Shown here: positions 1 through 12,220 of the stretch, piece after piece
Layout: the number at the start of each line of letters is the position of its first letter
How positions within the stretch are numbered: position 1 is the first letter of the stretch
Source: Cyclina sinensis
Taxonomy: Eukaryota > Mollusca > Bivalvia > Venerida > Veneridae
NCBI GenBank assembly: GCA_012932295.1
Contig: JAAONU010000006.1
Location: 25,570,882-25,634,881, forward strand
DNA: 64,000 nucleotides
Reading direction: 5' to 3'
Notes under the pieces: generated by a model
What the model was told of the DNA's origin: nothing
The model's input: only the letters and a program-made list of their open reading frames with translations
Database searches by the model: none
Translations under genes and position numbers: made by a program

Positions 1-560
1 ACTATTCCAGCAAATGCTCAACATCCCCTGTTCTGCAATACACAGTTTTTCACTGATTTTGACTTTTGGGAAGTAGACACATTGAAACTGACTGTAACAG
101 AAATTCCTATCGTGAGGCAAGTCATTATTTTATGGCATAAATGATCATTATCATTCGGGACTGTTCAGATTTAGGAACCACTCAGTTTAACCTGAAGTTG
201 TCAGCAGGACAATTGATATCTCACGATGTCTTGTCAAGTGTTGATGTCAAATTAATATAAAAATAACGCTCTTTTTCTCTCATATTAAGAATTATTTTAT
301 GTGTATAAACAACCTTATTATCCCTACAATGACGGACACTTGTTTTGGAGCGTTTCGTTGCAAGGCATAGATTTCTTCTTGGCTGATGCTCTAAAATTGT
401 AGAAAGCACCCATCAAGTGTGTAATGAAAGTGAGACATAAAACTAATTTTAAATATGTTAAAATGGGAAGATTGTTTATTGTGTCATAAATAAAAACTGG
501 AAGCAGGTGGGTGTGGAAATATATCATTCCCGACAGATATTGAACTACATAAAGCATAGA
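1..560. repeat. Duplicated flank matching 21.5-21.8 kb
   Basis: No gene is seen here. The block beginning 'ctattccagcaaatgctc' and running through 'ggttgtcagcaggac' and 'ccttattatccctacaatga' matches, with substitutions and small gaps, the sequence at about 21525-21800, which lies 1 kb downstream of the cGAS-like gene. The simplest reading is that the window opens in the 3' flank of another, upstream copy of that gene. The match is clear by eye; identity was not computed. Confidence 0.6.
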
Positions 561-1137
561 ACGAAAATTACATCTTCAGCTGTATGAAGAGTGAAACAAT
601 GGAAAAAGATAGGGACTGTTTTCAAGATGGCAGAGGTTCACCTATCTACTAGTGAGATGGAGGTATGTTCCCCTATCTACCAGTGAGATGCATCTAGAAT
701 GCAATTAAAGAATACACTGCACCTGAATATATGCTCTGACAGGAAAAGGTTCTTGTTTCCTTTTGAATTTTTACGGCGAAACAATAAAGACTTAGATTTA
801 TTTGTTTTAAATGCATATGGAATTCATCTTATACCTTCTTAGAAAGAACTGTGAACCAGTGAAGAATTGCATGTATATGTATAGATTACAATTATATCAT
901 TACAATATATCTGCGCCAAAATTAATTTTTCTGTTCTGTCACTTCATGCCTTATATACATAATTTATATATGCTTGTAACGTTTCTGTATAAGATAATGC
1001 ATTAGTGTAAGATTTAATCAACCTATTCCTCTATTTGAAGCAGACAGTCTGTGCATCTTTTTGTATCTCAAATGTTAAGCACAGTTCCAGCTAGCTAATG
1101 CCAGTTTTTTAACATTTTGACAAACAACTTCCTTAAC
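561..1137. other. AT-rich spacer, one stray minisatellite unit
   Basis: No gene or RNA was recognised. A single unit of the 31-bp minisatellite (gagatggaggtatgttcccc) lies at about 653-690, ahead of the main array. Confidence 0.5.
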
Positions 1138-1710
1138 TGAGATGGAGAAATGTTCCCCTATCAACTAGCTTAGTTGGAAGATTGTTCCCCTATCTACAAC
1201 TTAGATGGAGGAATGTTCCTTCATCTACTAGTGAGATGGAGGAATGTTCCTCTATCTACTAGTGAGATGGAGGAATGTTCCCCTATCTGCTAGTGAGATG
1301 GAGGAATGTTCCTCTATCTACTAGTGAGATGGAAGAATGTTCCTCCATCTACTAGTGACTGCCAGTGAGATGGAGGAATGTTCCTCTATCTACTAGTGAG
1401 ATGGCGGAATGTTCCTCCATCTACTAGTGAGATGGAGGAATGTTCCCCTATCTACTAGTGAGATGGAGGAATGTTCCCCTATCTGCTAGTGAGATGGAGG
1501 AATGTTCCTCCATCTACTTGTGAGATGGAGGAATGTTCCCCTATCTGCTAGTGAGATGGAGAAATGTTTTATCTACTAGTGACGTGGACGAAGTCTCCCC
1601 TATCTACTAGCCGAGTTCGGGGAATGTTCCCCTATCTACTACTTGAGAAGGAGGAATTTTCCCTAATCTACTAATGAGATGGAGGAATGTTCCATTATCG
1701 TCTAGTGTAT
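1138..1710. repeat. 31-bp minisatellite, about 18 units
   Basis: Tandem units of about 31 bp built on 'gatggaggaatgttcccc' followed by 'tatctactagtga'. Units alternate between 'cccctatctactagt', 'cctctatctactagt', 'cctccatctactagt' and 'cccctatctgctagt' variants, so some multi-unit blocks appear to have been copied together. Edge units at both ends are more degenerate, as expected for an old array with a homogenised core. No spacers, so it is not CRISPR-like. Confidence 0.9.
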
Positions 1711-1714
1711 CTTT

Positions 1715-1995
1715 TCCTTGGAACATGCACAAAGACATCACTAAAAGACAGGTCAACACTTGAAAATATATAACACACAGTATAATTAACAATGATAAAA
1801 AACCACCTTGAGTAATTTCGTTTCAAACAGACGTTATAATTACATAGTACTCTAACACGATTCTTGAAACTTAAAACTCTTAAGTACCTAGGTTACCTTG
1901 AAATATCCCATTAGCGCATAAGTAGTACATTTGAAAAAAATGATAACAAAAATTCTTCCTCAATACTTACGTCACCATTGAATGAATATTGAAAT
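1715..1995. repeat. Duplicated block matching 17.44-17.73 kb
   Basis: This block shares 'gtttcaaacagacgtta', 'attcttcctcaatactta'-type and 'gaatgaata' stretches in the same order as 17440-17730. In the second location the block lies 1.4 kb upstream of the cGAS-like exon; here it lies upstream of the truncated copy. It is best read as part of the 5' flank of a duplicated gene unit. Confidence 0.6.
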
Positions 1996-3884
1996 TTGAC
2001 TGGGCAAACAACTGACAAAAAATATTTTGAAATTTGCTTACAGTGACTTTCAGATTAGGCAATCAGTCGAGATAAAATGGAGGGATTGTCCGTCAGTTCA
2101 GATATTATGTTTTATGACATTTTTATTTGCAATTTGTTTTGTATACTGATCATTGCATTTTTGTTGTTTCTCACATATGCTGTTTTTTACTTTCAAATTG
2201 GTACAATTAAATTGTAGATATTATTGGCATAATTTAAATTTCTTTTTGTAACTGATAATATTCATATCATATTTCAATTAGTTTGTAAACATGCAGAATA
2301 TATGCAACATATAATTGGATTACCAATTTCATGGATTGTTTTTTCTTTATTAGAATGTTTGTTTTAAAATTAATTTGATACACTTATTAGTAATACAACA
2401 TTTTAACAACAATCTTTGTAATTTTGGTCGTGTGCGGAGAGTGACAATAAGGTATTTCACGGGGCATTTACAGCAGACTAAGACATTCATAAATCATTAT
2501 TTGTCTGCGCTAGAATTGGACCTTTTAACCAACGGGGAATAACCGGTAAAAATGTGAAAATAACAACCGGTGTAGACGACTGTTTATACAGCTAGAACTT
2601 CTAGCTGTTATTGTTAAGGACATATCGAAACTAAGTTACTGACTCATTTTTGTTACAGAAAAAAACTCACAATTTAAAGTTTTGCACATTTTTATCGGTA
2701 AAAATTCACCCGTTAGTCACGGCTGTAAACCGTTGCTCTGTGTTTTTGTTTTTATTTTACCAAAAGGGCATTTGCTCTTATCTTGGTAAAATCTAAACTT
2801 TTTTATTCAGTTTTCATGGTTAATAGAACATTGATATTATTTTTTTTCTTTCCATAATATATTAACTTCTCTTAAATTTTAAAGAAACACATTTTCAGTT
2901 AAATTTTGTGAGTCAGTCACTTTATCTAATTCAAAAAAAAACAAAAAAAACAGGGATTTTTTTTTCAGAACTAGATCTAATTGGATAATTCGAACACTCG
3001 CGTATGTGATTATATATTATATATATTGACGCTTCATCGTGTTATGGTCATTGTACTGAAGGGTTGATACTCTATTTGGGTTTATGCATTTGTTTTGCGT
3101 TCTGATTTTAATTTAGTTTTATCGTTGAATAGTTGTTGGGTCTGTTCGTTATAATCATTATATTCCCGTCCGCTGCTTTCTGTTAGTTAATTTGAAGTAT
3201 ATTTAACAATAGCTTTATTAAAAATACTTAAAAATGCTTAAATTGTTGAACAGCTTTTATAGATCTGATAGTTTTTAGTAGAAGGTGAACAGTTGTTAAA
3301 TGTCAACATATACAATCAGGTAATCAATCAGCTTTTTAAATAGGTATGACAAATAATGTCAGTTGAAAGTTGAATTTAGTTTCTCATACTATCTTATTTT
3401 CATTATGATTCTCTTCATTCAACGTATTAAATGAAGCCATACTTAGTGATACTTATTTGATGGTTTAGATGACGAATTATGAGGATTACTCTTGAAAAGT
3501 TACACATGTTACAAATTAATCAATTTCTTAGTAACAGTCTGAATTTTTCACTAAAAATGAAACTTTGTAAAAAACAAAACTTTTTTTAAAGCGTTTATTT
3601 GTATTTTAGCGTCACAGTCCATTTACTGAGAGGATATGAATTTTTAATTATACATTCCCTGTAACTTTGATTGAATTACCGGAATGTATGGGGTGCATTA
3701 TTGTCAATATCTGTCCAATAATGGTTCTACTCAGGAAACAGACTTCAGCTCAATTTTCTGTAAGCTTCAAGCTTTCGTCACAATCAAGCCATTTAAAATA
3801 AACTATAACTTATTCTCTACTTTAATCTTCATCATATTTTTGTCACAGGACTAATATTGGTGATATAGTAATGAGTGTATTGTC
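1996..3884. other. Non-coding AT-rich region
   Basis: No coding signal. It contains A-runs near 2935-2960, AT dinucleotide runs near 3010, and the first copy (about 2620-2735) of a dispersed segment that starts 'aaactaagttactgactca' and recurs at 5762-5870. Confidence 0.4.
2620..2735 (+). repeat. Dispersed segment, copy 1
   Basis: Shares 'aaactaagttactgactca', 'gttacagaaaaa', 'tatcggtaaaaa' and 'ccgttagtcacgg' in order with 5762-5870. The second copy sits exactly where the truncated cGAS-like copy loses its homology, so this segment may mark the breakpoint of that truncation. Confidence 0.6.
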
Positions 3885-3962
3885 ACTAGTTCGATTAACT
3901 TAGTTGGTAGAGCACTTGACTTTCAAGCAGGCGGTCCAGGTTCGTGTCTTGCCCTTGGTATA
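3885..3962 (+). repeat. tRNA-derived SINE head
   Basis: A tRNA-like block with an A-box-like 'ttagttggtagagcac' and a B-box-like 'ggttcgtgtc' in normal spacing. The acceptor arm does not pair and no CCA-ready 3' end is seen, so this is a SINE promoter head rather than a working tRNA gene. It is absent from the corresponding position of the 18 kb duplicate. Confidence 0.6.
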
Positions 3963-4259
3963 TGATTTTTTCTAAGACCGTGACATTTTTAAAAATCGGA
4001 TTTGCCGTGTAAAAGTATGAAACATTAACAATAATACATTTTGCCAATGTACGTGATGTGGTAGTTGCCAAGGTCCTTGTCGTGGAGGTAGCAGTTGTTG
4101 CAGTATTAGCCGCAGAATTGCCCGTCTCCAAGGCAGCAGCCGCCTGTCGGAGGAGTTTAAGAGCTCTCTTTGACTCATAAAAAATAAAACATTTCCATTT
4201 AAATACATTGTTAAAAAAATAAAATGTTTCTTTTACGTGAAACTAAAGCCTTCATCAGT

Positions 4260-5531
4260 CATTTTGCAACATTTAAATCTTCTCTATCGTTATATATTAT
4301 ATATATATTTTTTAATCAGAATAGCTGCCCGAAACTATTATCCAAATACATACCCGATTAATTAGCGCCATTATAAAGACAGATCTACTGGCGGTCAAAA
4401 TCAGATGCTAGAAAGTTGATATCTGACAAATTTTATCACCAGATACTAAAGGACAAAAGTTTAAGTCAAAGCGAGTGACTCAGAATATAGCTGATATTTT
4501 TTCTTCAAAATTTAAAAGAAGTTAATATACTATGGAAAAAAATAATGTTATGAATTTTCATCATTCAAAAGGCGTTAAAATCAATTGTGTTGTCCATCTA
4601 AACGTTTTATCAATACTTAAACACATAGCAGCTTATCTTCTGATTAAACAACAACAGTTCCCGCTGTCGCCCGCCAATTGCGCCAAGTGCGCCCAAATAC
4701 TAATTCTGGCCCTTAAAATCTTCCATTGGCGAATTTTACTGGCGCCAGAGTAAAAGAAAGCATCCGACAACTAGTACGATTAAATCAAAAATCAATAAGC
4801 GGCCAACAAAAATTACATAAGTGGCCCGGATGTTAAGGTCACGCGTGACTATAGTTTGTTATTCAAATTTAATTGAAGGCCTACTCAGCACCTACGTCTG
4901 ACGGGATACTGTATAGATCGCACGCCATAAGCTAAATAAAAATCAAGATTTGTATAAAAATGTCACGTTCCAGTAATATCTACAACAACAAGTATTGTCT
5001 TTCATTATACAGAATAACATGGTAATTATAAACTAAACTTTCTATTAAAATTTCTAACTACTACAGATGCTTGAAATGTATAGTTTGTTTTCTATCAATT
5101 GATGGAAACCTTTTGACAATTGAATTTTTTGACAACAATTTTTAATTGTTAAACTTTCTGGAAAAGTTGAATATTAATTATTGCAATTTTACATTTCGTA
5201 CATAGGTTTTATTGATGTTTCTATGACGTATTTGTGACGGTGCTATAATTAAGTTTTAAAACATTAAATTTTAAAATTTTAAATCATAATTTCTAAAGAA
5301 GTTGAGTATTAATTCAATTTCTTTGTTACTGGACGTGTGGCTCAACAATGCTTGAAATTAGTGTTAATATATTTATCAAGAATGTGACAATTTGTAATTC
5401 CTATGTTGTGTTACCTAAATAAAATCTATTGTTAGAAGATGCATTCGTCTTAGAAAACATTAAATTTCTAGATTTATTTTATTATAATTACGGCATCTAT
5501 AAAATTCTGTTTACTTTTGTATGTTTGACAG
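4260..5531 (+). repeat. 5' flank of truncated cGAS-like copy, paralogous to 18.1-19.07 kb
   Basis: Long collinear similarity to 18100-19068: shared 'cctactcagcacc', 'gcttgaaat.tatagttt', 'tctagatttattttatt' and the terminal 'ttgacag' splice acceptor. It probably contains the promoter and first exon of the ancestral gene, but I could not place an exon 1 with confidence. Confidence 0.6.
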
Positions 5532-5757
5532 GTCTTGAAGCACTCTGCGCAAATCATGTTCTTCAAGAAGAATGTCTAGACTTCCTCACTATCGGCTCAA
5601 AGAAGAAGTTGTTTTTTTATTATATCTCTAAGGTTGGATGGTCTTGATTATAGCTACGAAATGATCAAAAACAGACAACAGATGCATCAAACCCTGCACG
5701 ACGTTGTTACCCCGAGCAATTTCAATGACACAAAACTCAAGCAAGATGAAACCACAT
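5532..5757 (+). pseudogene. Truncated, frameshifted Mab-21/cGAS-like gene copy
   Basis: After an acceptor-like 'tttgacag' the frame reads ...NHVLQEECLDFLTIGSKKK, matching NPILQEECLDHLTTGSRKK in the 19 kb copy. Small indels near 5605-5635 shift the frame to a stop at 5645-5647, while the shifted frame continues as LDYSYEMIKNRQQ, again matching the other copy. Homology stops at about 5683, before the nucleotidyltransferase core (no GG or DxD motif). The remaining frame ends at 5763-5765. The copy therefore lacks every catalytic part and is almost certainly dead. Its value is that it preserves the codon (AAC) at the site where the larger copy has TAA. Confidence 0.75.
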
Positions 5758-5761
5758 ATCT

Positions 5762-5870
5762 AAACTAAGTTACTGACTCATTTTTTGTTACAGAAAAACA
5801 TCACATTATAATGTTTTACACACTTGTATCGGTAAAAACAATTACTCCGTTAGTCACGGGGTAGATACTT
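5762..5870 (+). repeat. Dispersed segment, copy 2
   Basis: Second copy of the segment at 2620-2735, beginning 'aaactaagttactgactca'. It abuts the 3' end of the truncated cGAS-like copy. Confidence 0.6.
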
Positions 5871-5884
5871 CAGTTATATAATTA

Positions 5885-7614
5885 TTTTGACGGATCCTGG
5901 CATCTAGATTCCAAATCTCAGAGCTGTACATCGCAAAACAAGAAAGTAGGTCACTAGGTCAAAATCTAGGCCAGCTCATATCAAAGTTCATATCTACATC
6001 TGAAACTGTGTGCACATGGAACAAATTTCACAGCTGTATATCAAATAACCAAAAAGAAGGCCAGTAGGTCAAAATTTAGGTTATCTAACATCAAAGCTCG
6101 AGTCTACAACTGATACTGTGCAAATGGTCCAAATGCCATAGCTGTACATAAAAAAACAAGAAAGTGGGTCACAAGGTCAAAATCTAGGCCAGCTCATATC
6201 AAAGCTCAATGCTACATCTGAAACTGTGCACATGGTCCAAATTTCATAACTGTATCAAATAACAACAAAGTAGGTCACTGAGTCCCCTGGGGCAGGGCCA
6301 ACTTTGACCCTAAGGCTTTAATTTAAACAATCTTGTTATAGGTCTATCAGACAATGTTTCATGACAAATATCTAAGCTTTAGCTTTCTGGGTTTCAGAGA
6401 ACACTATTTTTATATGTATACGAGGAAAACCCATGACCCCCAGCGCAGGGCCAATTTTGACCATAGGGCCTTAATTTGAACAATCTTTGCAGAGGTCTAC
6501 ATGGTTTCTAATATCTAAGCTCTTGCCTTTGAAACGTCAGAGGATAATTTTCTTATAAGATTTTATTATATGTATATAATGAAAATCTATGACCCCCGGG
6601 CAGGCCTAATTTTTACCCAAGGGATAAAATTTGAAAACAACTTGGTAGACGTTCACTAGACAATGTTTCTTACCAAATATCAAAGCTAAATATCAAAATA
6701 CCAAATATCAATTTATGATTTTAGAGAAGAATATATTTTTAGTTTTTACAATATATACCTGGGCAGGGCCATTTTCAACCCTTTGGCTGTAATTTGAAGA
6801 ATAATTGTAGGGGTTCTCTACACAGTGTTTCATGTGAAATATCAAAGCTCCAGCCTTTGCAGTTTTAAAGCAGACGATTTTTTTAAAGATTTTAATATAT
6901 GTATATAAGGAAAACCCATGACCCCATGGGGGCGGGACCAGGTTTGATCCTGGGGCTATAATTTGAATAATCTTTGTAGAGGCACACTAAACAATGTTTC
7001 ATGCCAAATATCTAAGCTCTAGCCTGTGCAGTTTCAAAGAAGAAGATTTTGTAAGTTTTTGCTACATGTATTTAAGGAAAATCTATGACCCCGGGGCAGG
7101 GCCTATTTTGACCTCAGGACTATAATTTGAACAAACTTGTTAGAGGTTCACTATACAATGCTTCGTGACAAATATCTAAGCTCTAGCCTTTGTCATTTCA
7201 GAAGAGAAGATTTTTTAAAAGTTTTTACTATATACATATAAGGAAGACCTATAATCCCCGGGTCACTAGGGGCATTATTTGAACAACTTTGGTAGAAGAC
7301 AGACCTATAGATGATGCCATATACCAAATATTAAAGCTCTGGGCCTTGTACTTTCTGACAAGAAGATCTTTTTAATTTGCATTTTTTAAACTTTTTTTGT
7401 GACCTACTTATGTCACAGATCACAGACCGGAACCATTTGAACAACCTTGAAAGGGGACTACCCAAGGATCATGCCTGCTAAATTTGATTAATGTGCAGTC
7501 AGTGGTTTCAGAGAAGATACCGTTTTAAGAAATTGTTGACGACGGACACCGCACGACGACGGACGGAGGAAGATCACAAAAGCTCACAATGAGCACCTTG
7601 TGCTCAGGTAAGCT
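5885..7614 (-). mobile_element. Hairpin-ended dispersed repeat (minus orientation)
   Basis: The element's 5' end is a stem-loop at 7581-7614 (arms agctcaca-atgagcac / gtgctcag-gtaagct on the plus strand), next to gacgg runs at 7545-7570. Its body is made of monomers carrying 'gacccc.gggcagggcc' and 'atatctaagctctagcc', spaced roughly 150-170 bp. The far end near 5885 lacks the usual 3' palindrome, so it seems truncated. No open frame for a transposase is present; it is non-autonomous. It is related to the elements at 28.2, 34.2, 35.9, 42.5 and 60.7 kb. Confidence 0.7.
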
Positions 7615-7620
7615 AAAAAC

Positions 7621-10600
7621 TCAGCTACATTCTGTGAGTCAGTCCATTCTCTTAATCGAAAAATTTTACCAGATCTTCATCAAAATTGCTGTGAATGCTT
7701 TTGATCATAATACGTCGGCGATTTTTGATAACCAATCAAATCTCTATGCACTCCGGAGTTACGGCCCGCGAATTGTACAAAATATCAAAAAAAAACACAT
7801 TCCTTTCCCTAAATAGAATCGTTTTCATTAAAAATTGAAATATTGTTCAAACATGGTGATAATTTCTTTTTGCATAATATTTCCAAAAAAAAGTTGTATA
7901 ACCAGCCGAATCCTGCAAGGCCTTCTTAAGTGACGACTTTTGAATAAACCAAAATTGAAAAACCACCATTTTCCGCGTTCAAGGTCAAATAATTTTTCAT
8001 ATCATATTCACTTGAATTTTTCCAGGCACTATAGAGTCTACTCTCCTGCGCATCGGTCGAATGTTTCACTACCGTTCATTTTCTTACGTCTGCTAAAATT
8101 TAATTTTCAGATCGATATTTCTATTTGTAGACAGGGAAATCCAGAGTTAATTTTCAGCTAATCAGTGACTGTCTTACAACGAATCGTCACCTTCATAAAT
8201 TTGACCACCCAAAATGTAAACAAACAATGCATTGCTACTTTTTTCACTAATCAGAATGTTTTTTTTTTTAAATATGTGTACGTAAATAAAACAATAAAAA
8301 TAACAAAAAGCTTAAAATCACGATGGTATGATTGTTTGAGGACGTTTTGTTTGTTGTCTTTAAATGTTGCGGAGTCTGGGTAAAGTAAACGCGTAGTTCA
8401 ATTGTTCCAAAATGTGAGGAAACACGTTTTAATTTTTAATGTTTGCAGATACGTGATCATTTCAATCAATGAAAATTGGTGTTAAGATTTTTCGGTGGCG
8501 GGGATAGTGATAATTTTTCAGTGGTTGTTTAAATATCACGATAAAGGTCAATATCATAAAGCAGCGGTTTTAAGTAACGGTGGTGAATTCACATAGTTGC
8601 TAAGGGAGCGTGTCTCGAGTCATGGCCCTTGAATTGTACAAGATATCCAAAAATACCTTTCAAAGTCCTAAGTAGAGGAGTTTTCGTCTGGTGATATTTT
8701 ATGAGATGTTGAATAGGTTTTAAATAAAAACCTAGTTCCAGTGTTTGCAAAGACAATTGCAGTAGTCAGTGCTCTTGTCTATGTAAGGCAAACGTAATTA
8801 ACGAGCTTAACCTTTTTACTTGAAGCTGCGATCTGCATTAGTAGTTGAAAAAATAAAAAGTTAACTAAGTGGTATCAGAAAAAGTATAAGATGTTTTCAT
8901 TTGAATTAGAATTAAAAACTGGTGCCTGGAAACATGTAATGTTGTGTTTGTCTGTGCTTCTGCACAAGACACTGAAAATGTATCTATCTTGCACTTACCT
9001 GAGAGCATACTTTACACCATCCAACCTGGTTTACAGCCAATTTTATACATCTGCTAATGATAGCCTCACTTTAAGATTTCCAGATTTCATCACACAACCC
9101 ATTCCCTTCCAATTCTTCTCTACGACAACGCCCCATTTCTAGAAAAATATGCTTAAACATCCTGTCCAGATTTACATGTGTTTGAAATAAATGTTTCAAG
9201 TTTTTAAAATACGCTTTTCAGAATCTTTTCTCAGTATAAGGAGCCTCTTCAATTTCGTAGAGACATCTTTTATACACCAAGTTATTTCCCCTTTCTACCA
9301 AGAATATGTCTTCCTGCCAGTGGCAATATAATTCGCTCCATTGATAAGGATATCTAAAAATTACGAGAAATGTATGTTACTAGCAGAAAGAAACGACGAG
9401 ACTCGTAACAATTCAGGGTGATTAATTATGGTGCAATATAGGTATACAAATTATACAGCATGTTAGAGGTACTAGAATAATAGTTTTTAATAAGGCAATA
9501 TGTTTTGTAAACATTTAATAATACAATTTAATGGTAAGGAAACAGATAAGCAGAATTTTGCATCTGAAGCTTTGACCTCAACCAATTGGCCGTATTAATT
9601 GTTTAGGGCTACATTGAAGACTTTGTATACATATTTAAATCCGTAAAGATTTAAACATTATAAAAAATACTTATTTTATAGTATCTTTAAACATATTTTC
9701 GAAACAGAATTACTGCTCTCTTTGCATCAGACTTTAAATGCGACAAGTGTATGAAGATCAGATTGGCTGTACTATTGTTTAAAACAATAGTCGAGCTTTT
9801 CAATAGGTGTCTTGTTTATTAGTCAGTTAAATTTCTTCCGCCAGGTTTTATGCAAGGAAGTACTGGTATAGACCGTTCCAGAATTGATAAATTGACCGCC
9901 GCCATTATGAAGGTCACGTGACCATCCGCCATTAAAGGACTGCTTAACTTCGCTATGATGCTTAGGTTCTGTATAGCTTTGTGTAACTTTTTAGCTTATT
10001 TCAAGTGACATACTGCCTTATATCGCGTGAATTGTGTTGCAGAATAATCATCAGTTTAATGATATATTATATATATTTTGTATATGTTTTCTTCCTGACT
10101 TGAACATATTATTAACCTGAATTATTTAACACATGCAAGACTGTTAAAAAAGACCATGGGCTGTTCAGAGTGGAAGCTTGAGTTGTGTATAAAATGTATC
10201 AAATATTTTTGAAAGCACTTTTTTCCTTTTCGAAAGTTGAAACTATAATTTCAATTAGTTGAACAACTCTGAAAGCTTACAAAATGGACAAAATTAAACA
10301 CCACATGTTCACTCTATTTTAACTAAAACTTGCTTTATTCTTTGATACAGTTTCAAAGAATGCTAGACAATAAATATGCATTATTTAGCATTTCTTTATC
10401 AAACTGTCTTTTGTCTTTCGCGGTGTCCTGTGGTGAAGGAATGTGGTTATGTAATATAGGGGTGACATACTGTCTTTGTTGTGATAAGTCACCGTTAATT
10501 GTCATTGTCAGTCTTGCTTGATCAGTCACTGTAAAACACTGTAGTAACGAAATTCGCTCTTGAGAAAATGCCTGAAGGCTATAAAACATGGTCTTTATTT

Positions 10601-11049
10601 GTTCCTGATTGTTAAACGAAATTTAAGAATATATATCCTTCTTTACAAGCAAGATTTTCAAGACCGTATGAAATTTAGCATATGTTGCCGAATGGACCTT
10701 TCTATACTCCATTTCTTGCACTTGAGGAATCTGTATTGCAAAGTACTGGTAATTATGTACAACATGTGAGTTTGTGTAGGCAGAAAGAAAATAATAGCTG
10801 CAAGCCACACGTTTGTAAGGTATTGGTCTTACAATTAAACGTTTGCTTTCCTTTTTATTTTTAACATTATTGTTCATATTTCTTGTAATACGGAAAACAA
10901 AATTATAATGACACCTGGATAACTGTACCCTTTTGGTCAGATTTTTTACAGATAGATACCTGTACTTTTTCTTGAAATTTTGGTAAAATAAAAAGAATTA
11001 ATCTACCGGAGAATATCACAAGACCTTTATTTAACAGTTCAATAGATTC
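7621..11049. other. Non-coding region with minor dispersed repeats
   Basis: No gene was recognised; open frames here are short and without family features. Around 7740-7800 and 8560-8690 there are related sequences ('cgaattgtacaaaatatc' / 'gaattgtacaagatatcc') and 8560-8620 also resembles 22170-22215 ('taacggt.gtg.attca' and 'gagggagcgt'), so these are fragments of another dispersed repeat. Confidence 0.4.
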
Positions 11050-11055
11050 AGATGT

Positions 11056-11662
11056 CAGCAAAAAAATCATTTACAAATACACTTTTTTTCAGTTAGAAGA
11101 CCTTGAGATAGATTTTTGCCGATAATAAATGCTTCTTGTGGTTTATATGAATCTGTTTCTCTAACATACAACGTTACATTAACATTACATTTTTTAAATG
11201 GGACTTTTTCTAAGCTACGCATTATAAAACTGCTTCAAGTTGCGCAGTCCCTTAATGGCGGACGCAAAGGAGGTAATCAGGTAGGTACTTATTTCTGGAA
11301 AGGTCTATAGATAGACTTTAGTAAATATCTTAATTTAGACAGTGGAAAATTCATAATGTATCAGCGTATGTTGGAAATTTGTTCGCCCCCAAAAAGGTCT
11401 TCTGGCCCCAGCATCGGTAAGTAAACTTTAAAGAGAAACTAGTATTATCACAATTGTTATAATAGCTTTTCATATATGTCTAACTATTCTGATAGATACA
11501 TTTTGTTATTGATATTAAAGAAACTTAAAGAGAATCTTCTTTCTCTTTCGGGTGTTTTGACTGATGAGTTTATCTTTTTGTTCGGACGAGGTACTAATTA
11601 AATTAAAGAATACGGAATTTTTGTTTCAATGATTAATTATTTCGAAGCCATTAGATAACATT
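11056..11662 (+). repeat. ~0.8-kb repeat unit A with two exon-like segments
   Basis: First, partial unit of a four-unit array. It holds segment a at 11215-11280 (66 nt, preceded by 'tttttctaag', followed by gtaggt) and segment b at 11365-11416 (52 nt, preceded by 'atgtatcag', followed by gtaagt). Segment a reads in frame LRIIKLLQVAQ then SLNGGRKGGNQ; segment b reads RMLEICSPPKRSSGPSI plus one base. Joined a-b, the frame is open (phase 0 join). I do not recognise the peptide. Whether these are real exons is unproven. A 560-bp stretch unique to this unit follows it. Confidence 0.5.
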
Positions 11663-12220
11663 GCAGTTAATTTGAATGTAGCAACCAAGATTGTCATTAC
11701 ACGGTATATTTTAGAGAAAGGCCATTCAGTATTCATTTATTTCATAATAATAACATTGCATTGTCAGCTCTAATTGTTATTATATGCATGATTGAAACAA
11801 CAAAGCATAATTCGACTTACAGAGAAAATAAATTGAATTTAGACTTGACATATAGTTGTCCTACAAACACTACACATATATTTTATATTTAACTTGTGTA
11901 TTTGAATTAAAATATGTGCTTATTCACATTGAGTTCATTTTTAAAGCAAAATTACGTTCATCTCTTGTTCATTGCTGACTTCTAAACTAGAATTAAAACA
12001 GGAGTTGGTCAGTCTAAAATGATTCTGTTTTATAGGACACGCACACAAGAATGCTGGTCATAAATAAGTTTCTTTTACAAAGGATAATATTGAGGAATTT
12101 TAGTGTTGCTGGACTTCCAAAAGGTTTTATGTAACTATTAATTAACTGTAGTTTTTACTTTGGTATGAAATTACTTTTAGTAAAGCACGTGTATTTCAAT
12201 ACATTCATATTTCTATTTCT
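11663..12220. other. Unique spacer between array units A and B
   Basis: AT-rich sequence not found in the later units; no coding or RNA signal seen. Its last bases join unit B at 'ctagatgttgaagtatgaat'. Confidence 0.4.

Noticed and set aside
1138..1710. Regular repeats considered as CRISPR-like
   Set aside because: Units are contiguous without spacers and the genome is eukaryotic; it is a minisatellite.
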